From Phymatolithon calcareum (taxonomy: Eukaryota; Rhodophyta; Florideophyceae; Hapalidiales), in contig OZ345365.1 of NCBI GenBank assembly GCA_977006965.1, forward strand, positions 1,178,001 through 1,242,000: DNA of 64,000 nt, written 5' to 3'. The position numbers and the translations under genes were made by a program. The notes beneath the pieces were generated by a model. That model was not told the DNA's origin. It did no database searches and was given only the letters and a program-made list of their open reading frames with translations. Of this stretch, positions 1-10,568 are shown piece by piece (the stretch's first letter is position 1; each line of letters opens with the position of its first letter).

Positions 1-669
1 AAGTTGGGAGTCTTACTGGAAGATGGAGCCTATGGCGTACCGGCAGACCAACCCGCCTCGTGTTGTTCAGTTCTATACCAGGGCCATCAGAGCGGGTGGG
101 TATGTAATCGCAATGGTCAACCTTGGATACCTATTAGAAGATGGGGCAGACTGTTTTGTCGCAGACCCTGCTCGCGCAGTGGAACTCTACACGCAAGCAA
201 TCGAAGAAGCTACTGACTTAGATGCAATGAATAAAATGGGATAGTTGCTAGAAGACGGCCGAAACGGCGTGCCGATTGATCCAGTTCGCGCCATTGATCT
301 GTACACCCGAGCCATCAGGAAAGGTAGGCATGCATTAGCCATGATCAACCTGCGACGCATGCTGCAAAATGGGAAAACATGTACCTCAGCTATCGTACCT
401 CAAGCCGTTGAATTGTTCGAAAGAATGATCGAAGAATGCGAAAATGAAGACTCCATGGTCATATTAGGCCGATTGCAGGAAAAAGGCAGAGGTGCAGTAA
501 CTGCAGACGTTCCTCGTACAATGCGGCTGTACACGCTCGCCATGACATATCTGCGAATGCGAACGCGTTGGTCAACTTGGCAGTGCTACTGAGAAGTGGA
601 GCAGAGCAAGTTGTAGCTGATCCGATACGGGCTATGCAATTGATTAGAAGAGCCTATTCGAAAATGTAG
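1..669 (+). pseudogene. 3' remnant of a Sel1-like repeat (SLR) protein gene
   Basis: The 5' part lies outside the window. The reading moves between frames: one frame runs to about 50, a second carries SLR units to a TAG at 242-244, and reading continues in the same frame after it. Near 540 the frame shifts again before the conserved tail, which ends in RRAYSKM and a stop at about 667. The closest relative in the window is the intact gene at 6817-8382, which shares both the last five repeat units and the 3' flank: the sequence after the stop, up to about 772, matches 8410-8500. With at least two frameshifts and one stop it cannot make a normal protein. Individual units (PADP-RA--LYTRAI-EG--AM-NLG pattern) leave no doubt about the family. 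No function beyond that of SLR proteins in general can be claimed. Confidence 0.9.
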
Positions 670-779
670 ACCATAAAAGGATTTGTAAGTTATGCTGAAA
701 TGCACATTCTGAAACCCTATTCCGGAAGTAGCATATTTCTTAATTTAGCTTCGAATTAATCGAAGTTTGTCTTGTTGGA

Positions 780-1760
780 AAGTGCCAGCAGGGGTCGGTT
801 GGTATATATTCGATGAAATTGCAAATCATGGGCTAAAAAGTACCCCTAATCCTTGTTAATTCTTTTCAAAAGCGAGTATATCATTCATCTGACCCCGGAG
901 AGCAAGTTATTTCTGTTAGCAGTTGAAGCAGCACAGGGATCTATCCTACAGGTATTTTTTGAATATATGTCGAGAGTAGAAGAAACACGTTGATCTCTCC
1001 TGGGCTCTCGGATCGTAGGTCTTTTGCTCTCCACGTTTCAAGTTGTTTAATGTTGTCACCCGAGCGAGGATCAGTTTAAGAACCCCCTCCAGCAGTTTTC
1101 TCAACACGCCAAGATGATTTTGGGGTTCCAAGGATTACTGCCTACTTGGCAATGTTTACTTCGAAGAAGAAAATCGAAGAGCTGAAGAAGATGGAGATAA
1201 GTGAAGAAACTGTGAATAAGGAACACAATTGTTACATAGGATTGTTTACAGGGACTCATTGTCAGCGTATGCTGGCCTTGATGACTTGTATAATATATAA
1301 CGATGCAGTGGTTCACGGGGTTCCCCGTCGAAATGTTCAACTGATACATGCATCCTTTTCCTGTCATTATCTTGGACCACGGTGCTCAAGTGTCACTCAA
1401 ATCGGCCGAGATCGTCCCATTTTCGGAAGGAGATCTTGGCACCAACACGTGGGCATGGCTGCATAGGATTCTTGATGACAGGCGGGCCGGATTTGCAATT
1501 CGGTGCGTCGCCAGAGATTTTTCGTAAGGAAACTTCCTGTGGCACTCGGTTTACTTATACTTAAAATCCATTGCTTTCACGTCTCCCTCCGATGTTCGCG
1601 TAACTCTCTTTGCTTTCTGAATGTGCTGCACAAAACTCTTGTGGGAAGCGATAACTAGGCCTCGTTCTGCTCTTGCTATTGTCCAGGAGTGCGACATCGT
1701 CTGCGTTTTCGAGTTTGTCGATTCGGAGTGTGGGTGAGAGACTGGGATTCTGCCTAGGAA
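780..1760. other. Intergenic stretch without a recognisable gene
   Basis: After the SLR 3' flank I see only short overlapping ORFs on both strands (for example 1146-1466 + and 1551-1799 -) with no motif I recognise. Part of it may be the decayed upstream portion of the LINE whose 3' end is at 1774-2180, but I could not anchor that to a known domain. Confidence 0.4.
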
Positions 1761-1773
1761 AAAGAGCAAGAAG

Positions 1774-2180
1774 CAACCAATGCACCCGAATGGCGCCACA
1801 GAGACAGTGAAACACTTAATTACGCTCTGCTCTGGTCGGGCTGCATCTCAACGCCAATTCATCGGAAGAGTGCATGCCGAAACTGTATAAGATCTCTGCA
1901 GAGAAGAAGAAGAAAGGTAGATTTTTATTTAAAAGTTACCAAGGCATCTGCTGATGCTTGGGTAGCTTTCCTAGGGCCAAGAGGTTTTGGCTACATTCTG
2001 TCTATGGAAGAGTTCTTTCTTCTTGGTGTAACACGATTCAGTGGACTACGAAAACCCACCTCTGGTCTTCTTCGATCTGCAGAGAGAGAGCCGTAGAGAT
2101 ACTCCAATATTGAACAATGAGGACTTACTCTAGGGAAAGTTCTGGGGCTAGATTAACCTCTTCTGCAAGAAAGAAAGAAG
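1774..2180 (+). pseudogene. 3' end of a non-LTR retrotransposon (terminal zinc-finger-like motif)
   Basis: In the frame of 1795-1890 the translation reads GATETVKHLITLCSGR and then AASQRQFIGRVHAETV before a stop. This aligns almost residue for residue with GGTKETADHLILRCSGR at 43405-43500, a ...C..H....C motif of the type found at the extreme C-terminus of LINE polyproteins. The nucleotide match resumes at about 2088-2180 and ends in a GAAAGAAAGAAG tail like that of the 43.6-kb copy. The intervening 1905-2073 is a SINE-like insertion. The first cysteine pair has been lost, so it is a decayed fragment. Confidence 0.75.
1905..2073 (-). mobile_element. SINE-like element (CTT-tail family), 5'-truncated copy
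   Basis: On the minus strand it ends in a short CTT-type tail and is preceded by the family's conserved 3' segment (AAATAAAAATCTACC). It is flanked by GATCTCTGCAGAGA (1891-1904) and GATCTGCAGAGAGA (2074-2087), a TSD of about 12-14 bp with a small indel. Skipping it restores the LINE alignment to 43500-43560, so the unoccupied site is visible in a paralogue. Other copies are at 5418-5516, 8602-9014, 39917-40091, 50412-50465 and 58125-58332. Confidence 0.8.
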
Positions 2181-2544
2181 CGACTAGGTTGCAAGGAGCG
2201 GTCGACGCAATCCAGCTTCAGACAAGGAGAGCTTCAAGAAAACTCACATTCATCATCCATCCAATAAAATGATAGTCTGTTCTAAGATATTCGAATCATT
2301 CTTTTGCTTTTCATTCTACCAAGTGTCATAGAACAGTTGGTCCTGTGTAAAAATACAGTAGATTTGCACGGAGTACACTGCCACGCCTCCTATGTTCCTG
2401 AACGCACCAGCAATCTGCGCACACACTTCCTGAGAGCACCCAAACCCAGTCCTGCCTACACCATACACTCGGTTTCAGCCAAGCCAAGTTGTTACTGCTT
2501 GCTCGTCGCTCCGAACTCTAGCCCTATTGCGGACCAACACCACC

Positions 2545-2560
2545 AAAGCCGTCCTCATTC
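2545..2560 (+). promoter_or_regulatory. Conserved 16-bp upstream box of an SLR gene
   Basis: AAAGCCGTCCTCATTC lies 128 bp before the ATG at 2689. The same word is found before the SLR starts at 34549, 46400 and (one mismatch) 62263, at nearly the same distance. It may be a promoter or 5'-UTR element. It could also simply be conserved because the copies are recent. Confidence 0.45.
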
Positions 2561-2688
2561 CGCAATCATTCGCCAATAGTCCGCAGCAAAGTCTCACCTA
2601 TCTGTTCGACCCTTGCAAGGTAAGCACAATTTTCTTTCCCTGGGAAATCCGACGACGTTACGCAGCAACACACTCTACGTTCAGTTTA

Positions 2689-5062
2689 ATGAATCTTAAT
2701 GCAGCGGCGGGTCCTCAAGAGGATGACCATTCCCAGATGGACCTGTATTCCCATGCAGTCCAAGAACGCGCGGATGTAGATGACTTGAACAAGCTCGGCT
2801 TGTTGCTACAGTATGGCGAAGCGGGAGTAGTGGCAGACCCTCTTCGCGCTGCAGCATTGTACATCCGCGCCATTGAGGAAGGCGGGCATCTTGGTGCAAT
2901 GTACAATCTGGGAACACTGTTGCATCACGGAGCAGACGGCATACCGGCAGATTTTTTTTTGATTGGAGTTTATTTAAAAGCCTCACAGTCTTACGAATAT
3001 ACGGGCAAGGCTTCCTCAGTTGCTACCTTCTAGTGTGTAGACCGTTGAAACCTACCGCCTTCTATAGGCGGTGGGGAAAGTTTGGAACCTGGATCGTCCT
3101 ACCTACTATGTGGTGTTCTTGTAGGTTCGCTGCTGGTGTTCCCGCTTTTTGGCTTTGTGTCCCGAGGGACATCTAGTTAACTTCTCGTATCTTGATTTCA
3201 GAGCAGTCCTTCTTCATTTTCCATGCACTCTATGATGGTCTTGCTGAATAGCAAAAGCTCGTTAAGTGCTCTCTCGGTATCCGGTCTTTTGTCTTCTTTC
3301 AAGTCGTATCCTGACAGATTGTTTTCCAGCGTTGCCATATGCTGTCGAGCTCGGTTTCCAAATTTTTCCACCATGCTTGTTGTCGACACCTGCGGAAATT
3401 TTCCGCAGACGTACTGAATCGCTAATTGACTGTGCTTCACCTTCGGGAGTATGAGGATTGCTGGTAGCTCGCTCGTCTTGTCATACGGGATTCTCCTCTT
3501 CCTCTTCAATTCGAGACGATCTCCTTCCATTGTGAGGAATTTTGAGCGAAGCATCATACCGGCAGATTGTCAACGTGCCAAGGAGCTTTACACCCGCGCT
3601 ATCAATGAAGGATCTCATATGAAGGCCATGGTTAAGTTGGGTGTTTTGCTGGAAAACGGCGCAGATGGCATTCAACCCGATCTACCGCGAGCACTAGAAC
3701 TGCACGCACGGGCAGTTCAGGAAGGCGCAGACGCAAATGCAATGAACAGTTTCGGACGGTTGCTACAGGGTGGCGTAGACGGTGTTCGGGCTGATCCACC
3801 TCGTGCCCTACAGCTCTATACTCGGGCGATTAATGAAGGCCATCGACTTCGTGCGATGGGAAATATTGAGAAAATGCTTCTAGCCGGAGCACATGGAGTT
3901 CCAGAAGACGCACCAGATTTCAAAGCACTATATAATCTCGCACTACTTCTAGATGATAGCGATGTGGGCGTGCCCGCAGATCCGATTCGCGCGGTGGAGC
4001 TGTATTCCAGAGCAATTGACCGAGTTTGGAGACTTCGATGCGATGGGCAACCTAGGGCTAATATTGCAGAATGGTCGAGACGGAGTTCTGGCAGATCCCC
4101 CTCGTGCTGCCCAGCTCTTCACCCGGGCGATAACTGAACGAAACTATGTAGATTCAAAGGTCAACCTTGCCCTGATGCTGCAAGACGGCGCAAATGGGAT
4201 TCCTGCTGACGCTCCCCGCGCAGTAAAACTGTATAATCAAGCAATCGACGAGGCGTCCAATACTCGCGCAATGTATTATTTGGCATCTCTTCTTGATGAA
4301 GGCGGTGAGGGCGTGCCGTCTGACTCTCCTCGCGCTGTGGATCTGTACTCCAGGGCAATTGACGAGGCTGGAGACCTGTGTGCAATGAACGACCTTGCGC
4401 TCATGTTGTACCACGGCCGAGATGGTGTACCGGCAGATCCCCCTCGTGCTGCCCAGCTCTTCACCCGGGCGATAGCTGAAGGAAATTTTGTGCATTCAAT
4501 GTTTAATCTTGGATATATGCTGTTTATCGGTGCAGCTGGTGTTCCAGCAGACGCACCGCGGGCACTGCAGCTATACACAAAAGCAATCGAGGATGGAGCG
4601 AATATATATGCGATGAACAACTTGGGGTTGATGCTGCAAGACGGGCATGATGGCGTTCCTGCTGACGCATCCCGCGCTGTGGAGCTCTTCTCCCGATCTA
4701 TTAAGGAAGGCAGGAATATTCGAGCCATGGACAATCTAGGATTTCTTCTTCAAAGTGGAAAACCTGGTGTGCCAGCGAACTTGCCGAGAGCGGTTCAGCT
4801 GTATGAAAGAGTGATTGAAGAATGCGTGGATGAGGAGGTAAATACCATGGTCAGACTGAGTAGAATATTAGAAAAAGGCTGTGATGGAGTACCTGCAGAC
4901 ATGTCCCGTGCGATACGGCTGTACACCCTCGCCATTTACAAACGTGAACATGCAAATGCGTTAGTCAACATGGAAGTGCTGCTGAGGCGTGGTGTAGAAA
5001 ACTTGGTCGCGGATTCGGCTCGTGCTATAGATTTGATCAGGAGAGCATACTCGAATATGTAG
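2689..5062 (+). pseudogene. SLR protein gene broken by a retroposon and a frameshift
   Basis: The start is placed at the ATG of MNLNAAAG, shared with the genes at 46400 and 62263. About two units follow, then the frame is interrupted at 2954-3554 by an inserted A-tailed retroposon and resumes at CQRAKELYTRAI. A one-base insertion near 4020 (GACCGAG where paralogues have GACGAG) shifts the frame; the remaining units read cleanly from 3953 to the stop at 5060-5062, ending in RRAYSNM. SLR units form alpha-hairpin solenoids used for protein-protein contacts. No signal peptide or membrane segment is visible, so the ancestor was probably a soluble scaffold. Apart from these two lesions the repeats are in good condition, suggesting recent inactivation. 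The closest paralogue is 46400-48157, including a shared 3' flank with a LINE fragment. Confidence 0.9.
2954..3554 (-). mobile_element. A-tailed retroposon (RKRKIPYD family), copy A, inserted in an SLR gene
   Basis: The insert is flanked by perfect 14-bp TSDs CATACCGGCAGATT (2940-2953 and 3555-3568). On the minus strand it ends with AATAAA (complement of 2969-2974) about ten bases before a run of A, as expected of a reverse-transcribed polyadenylated RNA. It carries an ORF of about 118 codons (3198-3554, minus) with the motif RKRRIPYD followed by a proline/isoleucine-rich stretch and a charged C-terminus. That protein is homologous to the ORF at 9959-10351 (+) and to 9519-9707 (-). The 5' end appears truncated relative to copy C at 9818-10568. 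I do not recognise the protein. Confidence 0.9.
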
Positions 5063-5089
5063 ACCATATTGTAAAATCAGACGGTGAAA

Positions 5090-5340
5090 AGGGGCGGGGC
5101 TTTATTGTAGATCGAGCCATGCTGGAGTCTTCTTCTCTAAGTCCATCCCTCTTGTAGACTGTTGGAATCACCACTTGGAATCACCACTCGACACGTTTTC
5201 AGTTCCGAACAAAGCATTCTGTCAAGCAATGAGGTGAAACATTCATCGCATTCTATGTCGAGTACAACGGCATGGTTTGCCAATGCTTTATCGAGACACG
5301 CAGCATTTATTTCGTGTATTGAAGTATTATTCATCTGACT
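5090..5340 (-). pseudogene. LINE 3' fragment (end of RNase H-type ORF)
   Basis: The minus-strand ORF 5137-5334 ends in SLLDRMLCSELKTCRV and then SNSLQEGWT, matching the end of the LINE ORF at 48232-48813 (SLLDRTLCSEVKMCRV, SNSLQEVWT). The sequence between this fragment and the SLR stop is also shared with 48158-48230, so SLR gene and LINE end were probably copied together. An AATAAA-like signal is present on the minus strand. Confidence 0.7.
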
Positions 5341-5417
5341 GAATTCGTGGATACTTCTATTTCGTGTTCAATAGGAACACAACTGTGTACCCAAGTTGGG
5401 TAACGAAATCGGTGTAG

Positions 5418-5516
5418 AAAGAAAGGTATATTTTTATTTAAAAGTACGAACACGTCTGCTGACGCTTGGGGCAAGTTTCCTAGTTCCAAGAGGTTTTGAC
5501 TGAATTCTGTATATGG
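5418..5516 (-). mobile_element. SINE-like element (CTT-tail family), short copy with perfect TSD
   Basis: About 99 bp matching the 3' part of the family is flanked by identical 16-bp repeats AACGAAATCGGTGTAG at 5402-5417 and 5517-5532. Strong 5' truncation with a long perfect TSD is the signature of LINE-type target-primed reverse transcription. Confidence 0.88.
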
Positions 5517-5532
5517 AACGAAATCGGTGTAG

Positions 5533-6369
5533 CAGAAAAGAAATTAAAAACCCGCTGTGGAGTACCTCACGGCAAGGAACCCAAACATCTAAAAGAAAAC
5601 AGAAACCACTCAAGAATTTTGCGCGAGCTAGTGCGGCTTATACCGAACGCCGGTGTTCAATACTGGGCCGCCGCTACATCCAAACACGAACCCAGAACCT
5701 TCAGCAAAACAAATCCTCATTTGTCAAATAATGCATATTTTCGAGAAATCTGGATTTTTCCATGATGCTTCAAGGAGCATCCCGGCTTACGTTCTGACGG
5801 CTACCAAAGCTTTCACTTCTTACGCGCAGCTTGCATGTCCTTGTTACACCTTCCCTTATATTAGAGGAGCGAAATCATCCTAGCATACAAGAAGGATGTC
5901 TCTAAGACAGTTACAGTTCTGGTCTCTGGTCCGCTTCAGAACAACCACTGCAGACTATTGAGCCTCTTCTACGATTTGCAGACCAATTGCCTTGGATGAT
6001 GTGAGTTGGGCTGACGTACAAAAACTTGTTCCACAGGCCCAAGTGGGAGTTGATTCTGAGGCGCATTAGGTCCGTTGACCGACCAATCTGGTCTACGGAT
6101 TTCGAAAACTGATTTTGCAAGACCGACGTAACGAAATACAAGCGGAAGGAAGTCCAGAGGCCATTTTGGGTCCAATTGAATATCCAGTTGCAGCACGTCG
6201 GTTTCAAGAATACAGTAGTGTATTTAGGTTGATTACCAAGGCGTGGCATTTAGTACGATAACCTTTTGAAGCACTAGTAAAGGTTGAAAGCAGTACTTTT
6301 CTTTTATTTTTAAAAACGAAACGTTTTTTAAATAATTCATTTTAAAAATAAAATTAAATGACGTTTTTT
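5533..6369. other. Region without a recognisable gene
   Basis: Only short ORFs are present. The minus-strand ORF 5969-6196 (75 aa, proline-rich, no stop) and the overlapping 5911-6249 show nothing I recognise. The sequence may be an older transposon remnant. Confidence 0.35.
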
Positions 6370-6448
6370 CAATCCAAATACAAAAAATTAAAATTTAATA
6401 CTTTTTTTTAAAAAAGGTATTAAATTTTAATTATTGTGTTTGGATTGG
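6370..6448. repeat. AT-rich inverted repeat upstream of an SLR gene
   Basis: Arms 6370-6401 and 6417-6448 are imperfect inverse complements (CAATCCAAATAC... versus ...GTGTTTGGATTGG) with an A/T-rich centre. It lies about 370 bp before the ATG of the intact SLR gene and could be a small fold-back element. Confidence 0.65.
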
Positions 6449-6816
6449 CTCAATGCCTGCACGTCACAGTTTTCACTCTGCCACGCCTCTTATATCACCT
6501 GTGCCCCATCACACACGTTGCTTGACCTCCAACACATAGTCCAGCGCAGCGTGTACGTTCTCTGAAAGTACAGTCTCACCTGCCCCATTTCACTCGTCTA
6601 CACCCTTTCTAAGTCAGCTCAGCTCGCGCGGCGCTCACAGAGAAATCTGTGGACAACCGCTAGGCCCTTCTTCACACGGCACTTTTTTATCAACACCACG
6701 CAGCTTTCTGTCGAAGACCGGTTCTTCCCGCTCGTTTTGTCCACACTTTTAACGATAAGCGTGCATCTATTGCCTCCTACTCAAAGCCAGGAACACTTCA
6801 CGCATCCCTCAATACA

Positions 6817-8382
6817 ATGGATCTCAATGCTCGGGCGGGTGCTCACGAAGATATACGTCGGCAAACGTACGTGTGTTCTCGTGGAATCACAGAACCAGCT
6901 GATGCTGACGAAATGAACAAACTGGGCTTATTGCTACAGTATGGCGAAGCGGGAGAACTGGCAGACCCTCTTCGTGCTGCAAGATTGTACACCCGTGCCA
7001 TCGAGGAAGGCGGGCATCTTGATGCAATGTACAATCTGGGAACATTGTTGCACCACGGAGCAGACGGTATACCGGCAGATTGTGATCGTGCCAAGGAGCT
7101 TTATACCCGCGCTATCAATGAAGGATCTCATGTGAAGGCCATGCTCAAGCTGGGAGTCTTACTGGAAGATGGAGCGTACGGCGTCCCAGCAGACCAACGT
7201 CAATCAGTACAACTCTACACAAGAGCAATCGAGGAAGGCGAAAATGTTGAGGCTATGAACAATCTCGGATATATGTTGCATGAAGGTCGTGAAGGCGTGC
7301 CAGCAGACCCGCCCCGTGCTGTTCAGCTCTATAACAGGGCCATCAGAGAGGGAGGGAATGTAAGCGCAATGTTCAACCTTGGATACCTATTAGCAGATGG
7401 TGCAGACGGTGTTGCCGCAGACCCTGTTCGCTCAGTGGAACTCTACACGCAAGCAATCGAAGAAGGTGCTGACGTAGATGCAATGATTAACTTGGGGTTG
7501 TTGCTAGAAGACGGCCGAAACGGCGTGCCGGCTGATCCAGTTCGCGCCATGGAGATGTACACCCGTGCTATCAACGAGGGAAGGGATATTTTAGCCATGA
7601 TTAATTTAGGCTACATGATGGAATATGGAGCTATGGGTGTTCCAGCAGACCCTCCTCGTGCAGCTCAACTATACACACAAGCCATCGAGGAAGGCGAAAA
7701 CGTTAAGGCTATGACCAAGTTGGGATGTATGCTGCACGAAGGTCGCGAAGGCGTACCAGCAGACCCGCCTCGTGCTGTTCAGCTCTATACTAGGGCCATC
7801 AGAGAGGGAAGGAATGTAAGCGCAATGTTCAACCTTGGATACCTATTAGCAGACGGTGCAGACGGTGTTGCCGCAGACCCTGTTCGCTCAGTGGAACTCT
7901 ACACGCAAGCAATCGAAGAAGGTGCTGACGTAGATGCAATGATTAACTTGGGATTGTTGCTAGAAGACGGCCGAAACGGCGTGCCGGCTGATCCAGTTCG
8001 CGCCATGGAGCTGTACATCCGTGCCATCAGGGAAGGTAGGCATGCATTAGCCATGATCAACCTGGGACGCATGCTGCAAAATGGGAAAACATGTGCCCCA
8101 GCTATCGTACCTCAAGCCGTCGAATTGTTCGAAAGAATCATCGAAGAATGCGAAAATGTAGACGCCATGGTCATATTAGGGCGATTGCTTGAAAAAGGCA
8201 GTGATGTAGTATCTGCAGACGTTCCCCGTGCAATGCGGCTGTACACGCTCGCCATTGACAAATCTGCAAATGCGAACGCGTTGGTCAACTTGGCAGTGCT
8301 ACTGAGAAGTGGAGCAGAGCACGTTGTAGCTGATCCGACACGGGCTATGCAATTGATTAGAAGAGCCTATTCGAATATGTAG
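6817..8382 (+). CDS. Sel1-like repeat (SLR) protein, intact, 521 aa
   Basis: A single uninterrupted ORF encodes an N-terminal cap of about 45 residues, twelve SLR units of 38 residues (pattern GVPADPPRA-QLYTRAIEEG---AM-NLG-LL-DG), and a half unit ending RRAYSNM. Sel1 units are TPR-like alpha-hairpins that stack into a solenoid and usually act as protein-interaction scaffolds. There is no signal peptide, membrane segment or enzymatic domain, so a soluble adaptor role is inferred. The start MDLNARAGAHED corresponds to the MNLNAAAG start of paralogues. Units 3-6 and 7-10 are a recent 456-bp internal duplication (compare 7321 onward with 7777 onward). Unlike its relatives it lacks the 16-bp upstream box, and its promoter region is different. 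The 3' flank holds an A-tailed retroposon beginning at 8508. Its function in the organism is unknown. Confidence 0.93.
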   Translation: MDLNARAGAHEDIRRQTYVCSRGITEPADADEMNKLGLLLQYGEAGELADPLRAARLYTRAIEEGGHLDAMYNLGTLLHHGADGIPADCDRAKELYTRAINEGSHVKAMLKLGVLLEDGAYGVPADQRQSVQLYTRAIEEGENVEAMNNLGYMLHEGREGVPADPPRAVQLYNRAIREGGNVSAMFNLGYLLADGADGVAADPVRSVELYTQAIEEGADVDAMINLGLLLEDGRNGVPADPVRAMEMYTRAINEGRDILAMINLGYMMEYGAMGVPADPPRAAQLYTQAIEEGENVKAMTKLGCMLHEGREGVPADPPRAVQLYTRAIREGRNVSAMFNLGYLLADGADGVAADPVRSVELYTQAIEEGADVDAMINLGLLLEDGRNGVPADPVRAMELYIRAIREGRHALAMINLGRMLQNGKTCAPAIVPQAVELFERIIEECENVDAMVILGRLLEKGSDVVSADVPRAMRLYTLAIDKSANANALVNLAVLLRSGAEHVVADPTRAMQLIRRAYSNM

Positions 8383-8601
8383 ACCAGGTTTAAATTTTGC
8401 ACCATAAAAAGAATTGTAGGTTATGCTGAAATGCACATTCTGAAACCCTATTCCGGAAGTAGCATATTTCTTAATTTAGCTTCGAATTAATCGAACTCTG
8501 TCTATCCTTTTTTCGAATCTGTAATTTATTAAGCGCCCTCAGAAACACTCATGAGACTACAAGGGAGATACGCTTCAGCAGCTACGCTCTGCAGCTTCTA
8601 T

Positions 8602-9014
8602 GTCGCTAAACTCGCCCAAGGCACTCCGGCGCAGACAAGAATGGGGACGTCAGTAACCCCCCCCCCCCCCGCGTGGATCGCCGCGCGGCACGACGTACCC
8701 GGGAAGTCGTTAAACTCGCCCATTGCGCTTCGGCGCGAAAAGGACTCGAAACTTCGCAAACTCCCATGTGGATACCGTCGCTCGTCAAGAGACGGTATAC
8801 TCTGCGTGGTAATAGAAGCGATATGATTTTCCCCCTCGAGGTCTCTTCTGTGAGATCAGAGGTAGATTTTGGAGTATTGCTGACTATGCCGCTTTTAGCG
8901 AAATGGAGCTTCGGTTTCCGATTGAGTCCTCGTGCCTCGGCAAAAGTGTTACCCCAAGCGTCAGCAGATGAGTTGATAACACTATAATAAAAAGTTCTTC
9001 TTCTTCCTCTCTAG
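8602..9014 (+). mobile_element. SINE-like element (CTT-tail family), longest copy
   Basis: About 413 bp is bounded by TTCTAT at 8596-8601 and 9015-9020. The unoccupied site is visible in copy C of the host retroposon (reverse complement of about 10470-10500). The 5' half contains two related blocks beginning GTCGCTAAACTCGCCC (8602) and GTCGTTAAACTCGCCC (8704), suggesting a dimeric head, plus a run of C near 8659-8670. The 3' end is a TTC-rich tail. No long ORF is present, and no clean tRNA A/B boxes were found. Confidence 0.7.
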
Positions 9015-9817
9015 TTCTATACTCTACTCAAATGCGTGTGACCCGGGTTAGCGCCGTAGCCCTAGCTGCAAAAAAACTTCCCCGGCAAGGTGGAGGAAAA
9101 AGATTGGTGTCCACTGGTCAGATTTTCTGTGAGGTTCAGGGTCGCTGCTCTATTGACGCGTTGTCTACTCCATGTCGTCGTAAAAGACGATATTGAAGAA
9201 AAGTAATTTGCCGAGAGCTTTTTCCGTTGTGATAGTCTCCTCCTGGGTCAGCTGACATCTTCCGAGTGTAGACACTCAATGCTACAGTGGCGTCAGAAGC
9301 TGCAAGAATAGGCGACTTAAATTCCGACATAGGTTCTGCGAGCAGGAACCACGCAATATGCTTCCAGCAAACCCCATGGCTGGAAGGCAATCGGAAGCCT
9401 ACTTAAGCAGTTCCACCTTCGTAGTTTTAGTAGAGAGCATCTCGTCATCGCATGGAGAGAGATCGCCCCATTTCAGGATAACACAACATTATCTATTAAC
9501 TCCCAGGGATTACACGAGTCATTCCTCGAGCTTGTTCATGAGAGGCGGTACAGTGTTACCAAACTTGTCTTCGAGAAGTGTTGTGATCATTGGGGGGAGG
9601 GACCATCCGAATGCTAATTGGCGGTGTCTTGTTTTCTGGAGTTTGATAATCACCGGAGAGCTCCCCGGTAGATCGTAAGGAATTTTCCTCTTTCTCTTCG
9701 ATTCCAAGATTCTCCTTCTGCTTTAAAGAGCAAGTTCCATACGACTTTGCTGAAACTCCTTGCTTAAGGAAGTTCAGTGCCTCTCGAAAAGGTCGTAATG
9801 TAGCATTGGCGATATGT

Positions 9818-10351
9818 GAAAATAGGAGACTCGTTCTAGCACTCAGAATGCTGGAACGAGCCAGATCAAAGAAAAGGAGCCTTCTGGTCGTCCCAATCGA
9901 GGAAAGAGATGTGGATGAACTACAATGGGTTAGTCGAGACATATCGGCAATGCTATAGTACGACCAGTTTGAGACGGCACTGACTTTCCTCAAACAGGGA
10001 GTTTCAGCAAAATCGTTGAGGACCTTGCTCTTCAAAGACGAAGGAGACGTCTCGGAGTCCAACAGAAAGAGAAAAATTCCCTACGATCTGCCGGGGTCCA
10101 CCCCGGCAATTATCAGGCTCCCGAAAACACGACACCACCAATTAGCGGTAAAGTGGGCATTCGGTCGGTTCACCCCAATTAGCACATCACTTCTCACAGA
10201 CAAGTTCAGTGATACTGTACCAATCCTCATGAGCAACCTGGAAGAATACCTCGGAAGATATCCACTGACCAAAGAGGAGATTAATATCACTGAAAAAGCT
10301 CTAGACAAGCTACTCTTCTTCACTATCGTCTTTTACGACGACATGGAATAG
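9818..10351 (+). pseudogene. Unknown basic protein of the A-tailed retroposon family
   Basis: An open frame of 178 codons has one internal TAG at 9956-9958. The N-terminal part reads NRRLVLALRMLERARSKKRS and then an acidic EERDVDELQWVSRDISAM segment. After the stop comes YDQFETALTFLKQGVSAKSL, the basic RKRKIPYD motif, a PAIIRLPKTRHHQLA stretch and a C-terminus ending VFYDDME. A minus-strand copy at 10544-10750 supports the N-terminal segment, and 3198-3554 (-) and 9519-9707 (-) support the C-terminal part, so the frame is conserved across at least three loci. There are no cysteine clusters, no membrane segment and no motif I recognise. It could be a retroposed host mRNA or the single gene of a non-autonomous retroposon. 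No function is claimed. Confidence 0.6.
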
Positions 10352-10568
10352 ACAAGGCGCCAATTGAGGAAGTCTGATCAGTGGAACCCAAGCTTTTCCC
10401 TCCGCCCTTTTACGGGAGAGGGATTTTTCAGCTAGGGCTACGACGTTAACCCGAGTTACAAGTATTTGAATATATGATCGAAGCTACAACGTAGCTGCTG
10501 AAACACATCTCCCTTGAAGTATCATGGGTGTTACTGAGGGCGTTTAATAAATTCCAAATTCAAAAAAA
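9818..10568 (+). mobile_element. A-tailed retroposon (RKRKIPYD family), copy C, nested in copy B
   Basis: The 13-bp TSDs are ATTGGCGATATGT (9805-9817) and ATTGCCGATATGT (10569-10581), one mismatch. The 3' end has AATAAA at 10546-10551 followed by CAAAAAAAA. Copy C carries the fullest version of the family's ORF, inserted in reverse orientation within another member at the position coding for DISA. Confidence 0.88.

Noticed and set aside
4154-4734. Long ORFs on the minus strand opposite SLR genes (also near 6843-7131, 46397-47789, 62169-63044)
   Set aside because: They are antisense shadows created by the regular codon pattern of the repeats; their peptides follow from the + strand units.
8659-8672. 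Run of C as a possible G-quadruplex or regulatory tract
   Set aside because: It is a homopolymer inside a SINE-like element, prone to length error, and shows no further structure.
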